NCBI GenBank assembly: GCA_031258505.1
Contig: JAIRMT010000040.1
Span: 1-5,943, forward strand
Reading direction: 5' to 3'
From: Treponema sp.
GTDB taxonomy: Bacteria; Spirochaetota; Spirochaetia; Treponematales; Breznakiellaceae
Length of the DNA stretch: 5,943 nucleotides
Made by a program: the position numbers and the translations under genes. The notes under the pieces were generated by a model. The model was not told where the DNA came from. It did not search any database and was given only the letters and a program-made list of their open reading frames with translations. This document shows positions 5,593-5,943 of this stretch, piece by piece. Each line of letters begins with the position of its first letter. The first letter of the stretch is position 1.

Positions 5593-5943
5593 TTATAACT
5601 CAATAGCCTGCGGATTCTGGGCTGCGTGAGGATGCTCAGGCCCCGCATAGACTTTGACATTCTTCAGCAGCTCTCGGCCCAACGGACCTTTGGGAAGCAT
5701 ACCCTTGATTGCCTGCTCCAGCGGAAACGTGGGATGGCGGGTAAACGCCTTCTCAAAGGGAGTGGCCTTCAAGCCGCCGACATAACCGGAATGGCGATAG
5801 TACAGCTTCTGCTGGGGCTTTCGCCCGGACAGCGTCATTTTGTCCGCGTTGATCACTACCACAAAATCCCCTACTGCCTGGTGAGGGGTATAAACCGCCT
5901 TTTCCTTGCCGCGTACAATTGATGCAACACGCGCCGCCAGCCT
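5593..5943 (-). CDS. rplM: 50S ribosomal protein L13, N-terminus outside window
   Basis: The last 116 residues of an early-assembling large-subunit protein whose usual length is about 142, so some 26 residues lie beyond the right edge. Coding sequence runs open to base 5943. An internal ATG-like start near 5862 is not the true start, because conserved residues (RLAARVASIVRGKEKAVYTP, then GDFVVVINADK) precede and span it. Further hallmarks are YYRHSGYVGGLK, the conserved IKGMLPKGPLGRELL and VYAGPEHPHAAQNP near the end. It is the upstream partner of rpsI in the near-universal L13-S9 pair. The operon promoter and any L13 autoregulatory leader would lie outside the window. Confidence 0.96.
   Translation of the reverse strand, partial: RLAARVASIVRGKEKAVYTPHQAVGDFVVVINADKMTLSGRKPQQKLYYRHSGYVGGLKATPFEKAFTRHPTFPLEQAIKGMLPKGPLGRELLKNVKVYAGPEHPHAAQNPQAIEL

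Noticed and set aside
5055..5606. Plus-strand 183-codon frame opposite recX and rpsI
   Set aside because: rpsI is unmistakable on the minus strand, and the antisense frame shows no domain.

Overview
The window is bacterial, compact and roughly half G+C, with seven protein genes and no RNA genes, insertion sequences or CRISPR array that I can see. The best guess for the host is a spirochaete of the Treponema type. The clues are a rplM-rpsI-recX gene order that I recall from treponemes, two-subunit serine dehydratase genes, and a coiled-coil PD-(D/E)XK protein of a kind I associate with treponeme genomes. This assignment is inference; no marker in the window settles it.

Layout from left to right. 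Positions 1-475 (minus strand) hold the front part of a coiled-coil protein with a nuclease-like domain, cut by the window edge. Its coiled coil is built from 21-bp tandem repeats inside a larger direct repeat. Positions 476-639 are a spacer with a hairpin plus T-run, ending transcripts from the right, and a good sigma-70-like promoter for the nuclease-like gene. Positions 640-3453 (minus) form a tight three-gene operon read from right to left: sdaAB (serine dehydratase beta), sdaAA (alpha, overlapping by 8 nt) and a YbdG-type mechanosensitive channel gene 2 nt downstream. Positions 3454-3529 are a 76-bp divergent spacer with a striking palindrome. Positions 3530-4693 (plus) encode a GarK/GlxK-family glycerate kinase, which converges on recX. 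Positions 4713-5943 (minus) form a second tight unit, rplM (5' end outside the window), rpsI and recX.

Functionally, the centre is a small carbon-entry module. SdaAA/SdaAB deaminate L-serine to pyruvate, and the divergently read glycerate kinase phosphorylates glycerate into lower glycolysis. Both may be controlled from the shared palindromic spacer. The channel gene appears co-transcribed with serine dehydratase and carries an unusual insertion in its cytoplasmic domain. The right-hand unit joins two ribosomal proteins to a RecA modulator.

Most of the window is ordinary housekeeping and metabolic sequence. The observations most worth a second look are the in-frame repeat architecture of the coiled-coil nuclease-like gene, the channel insertion, the channel's place in a serine operon, and the palindrome between the divergent genes. 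I do not see convincing evidence of a wholly new system.
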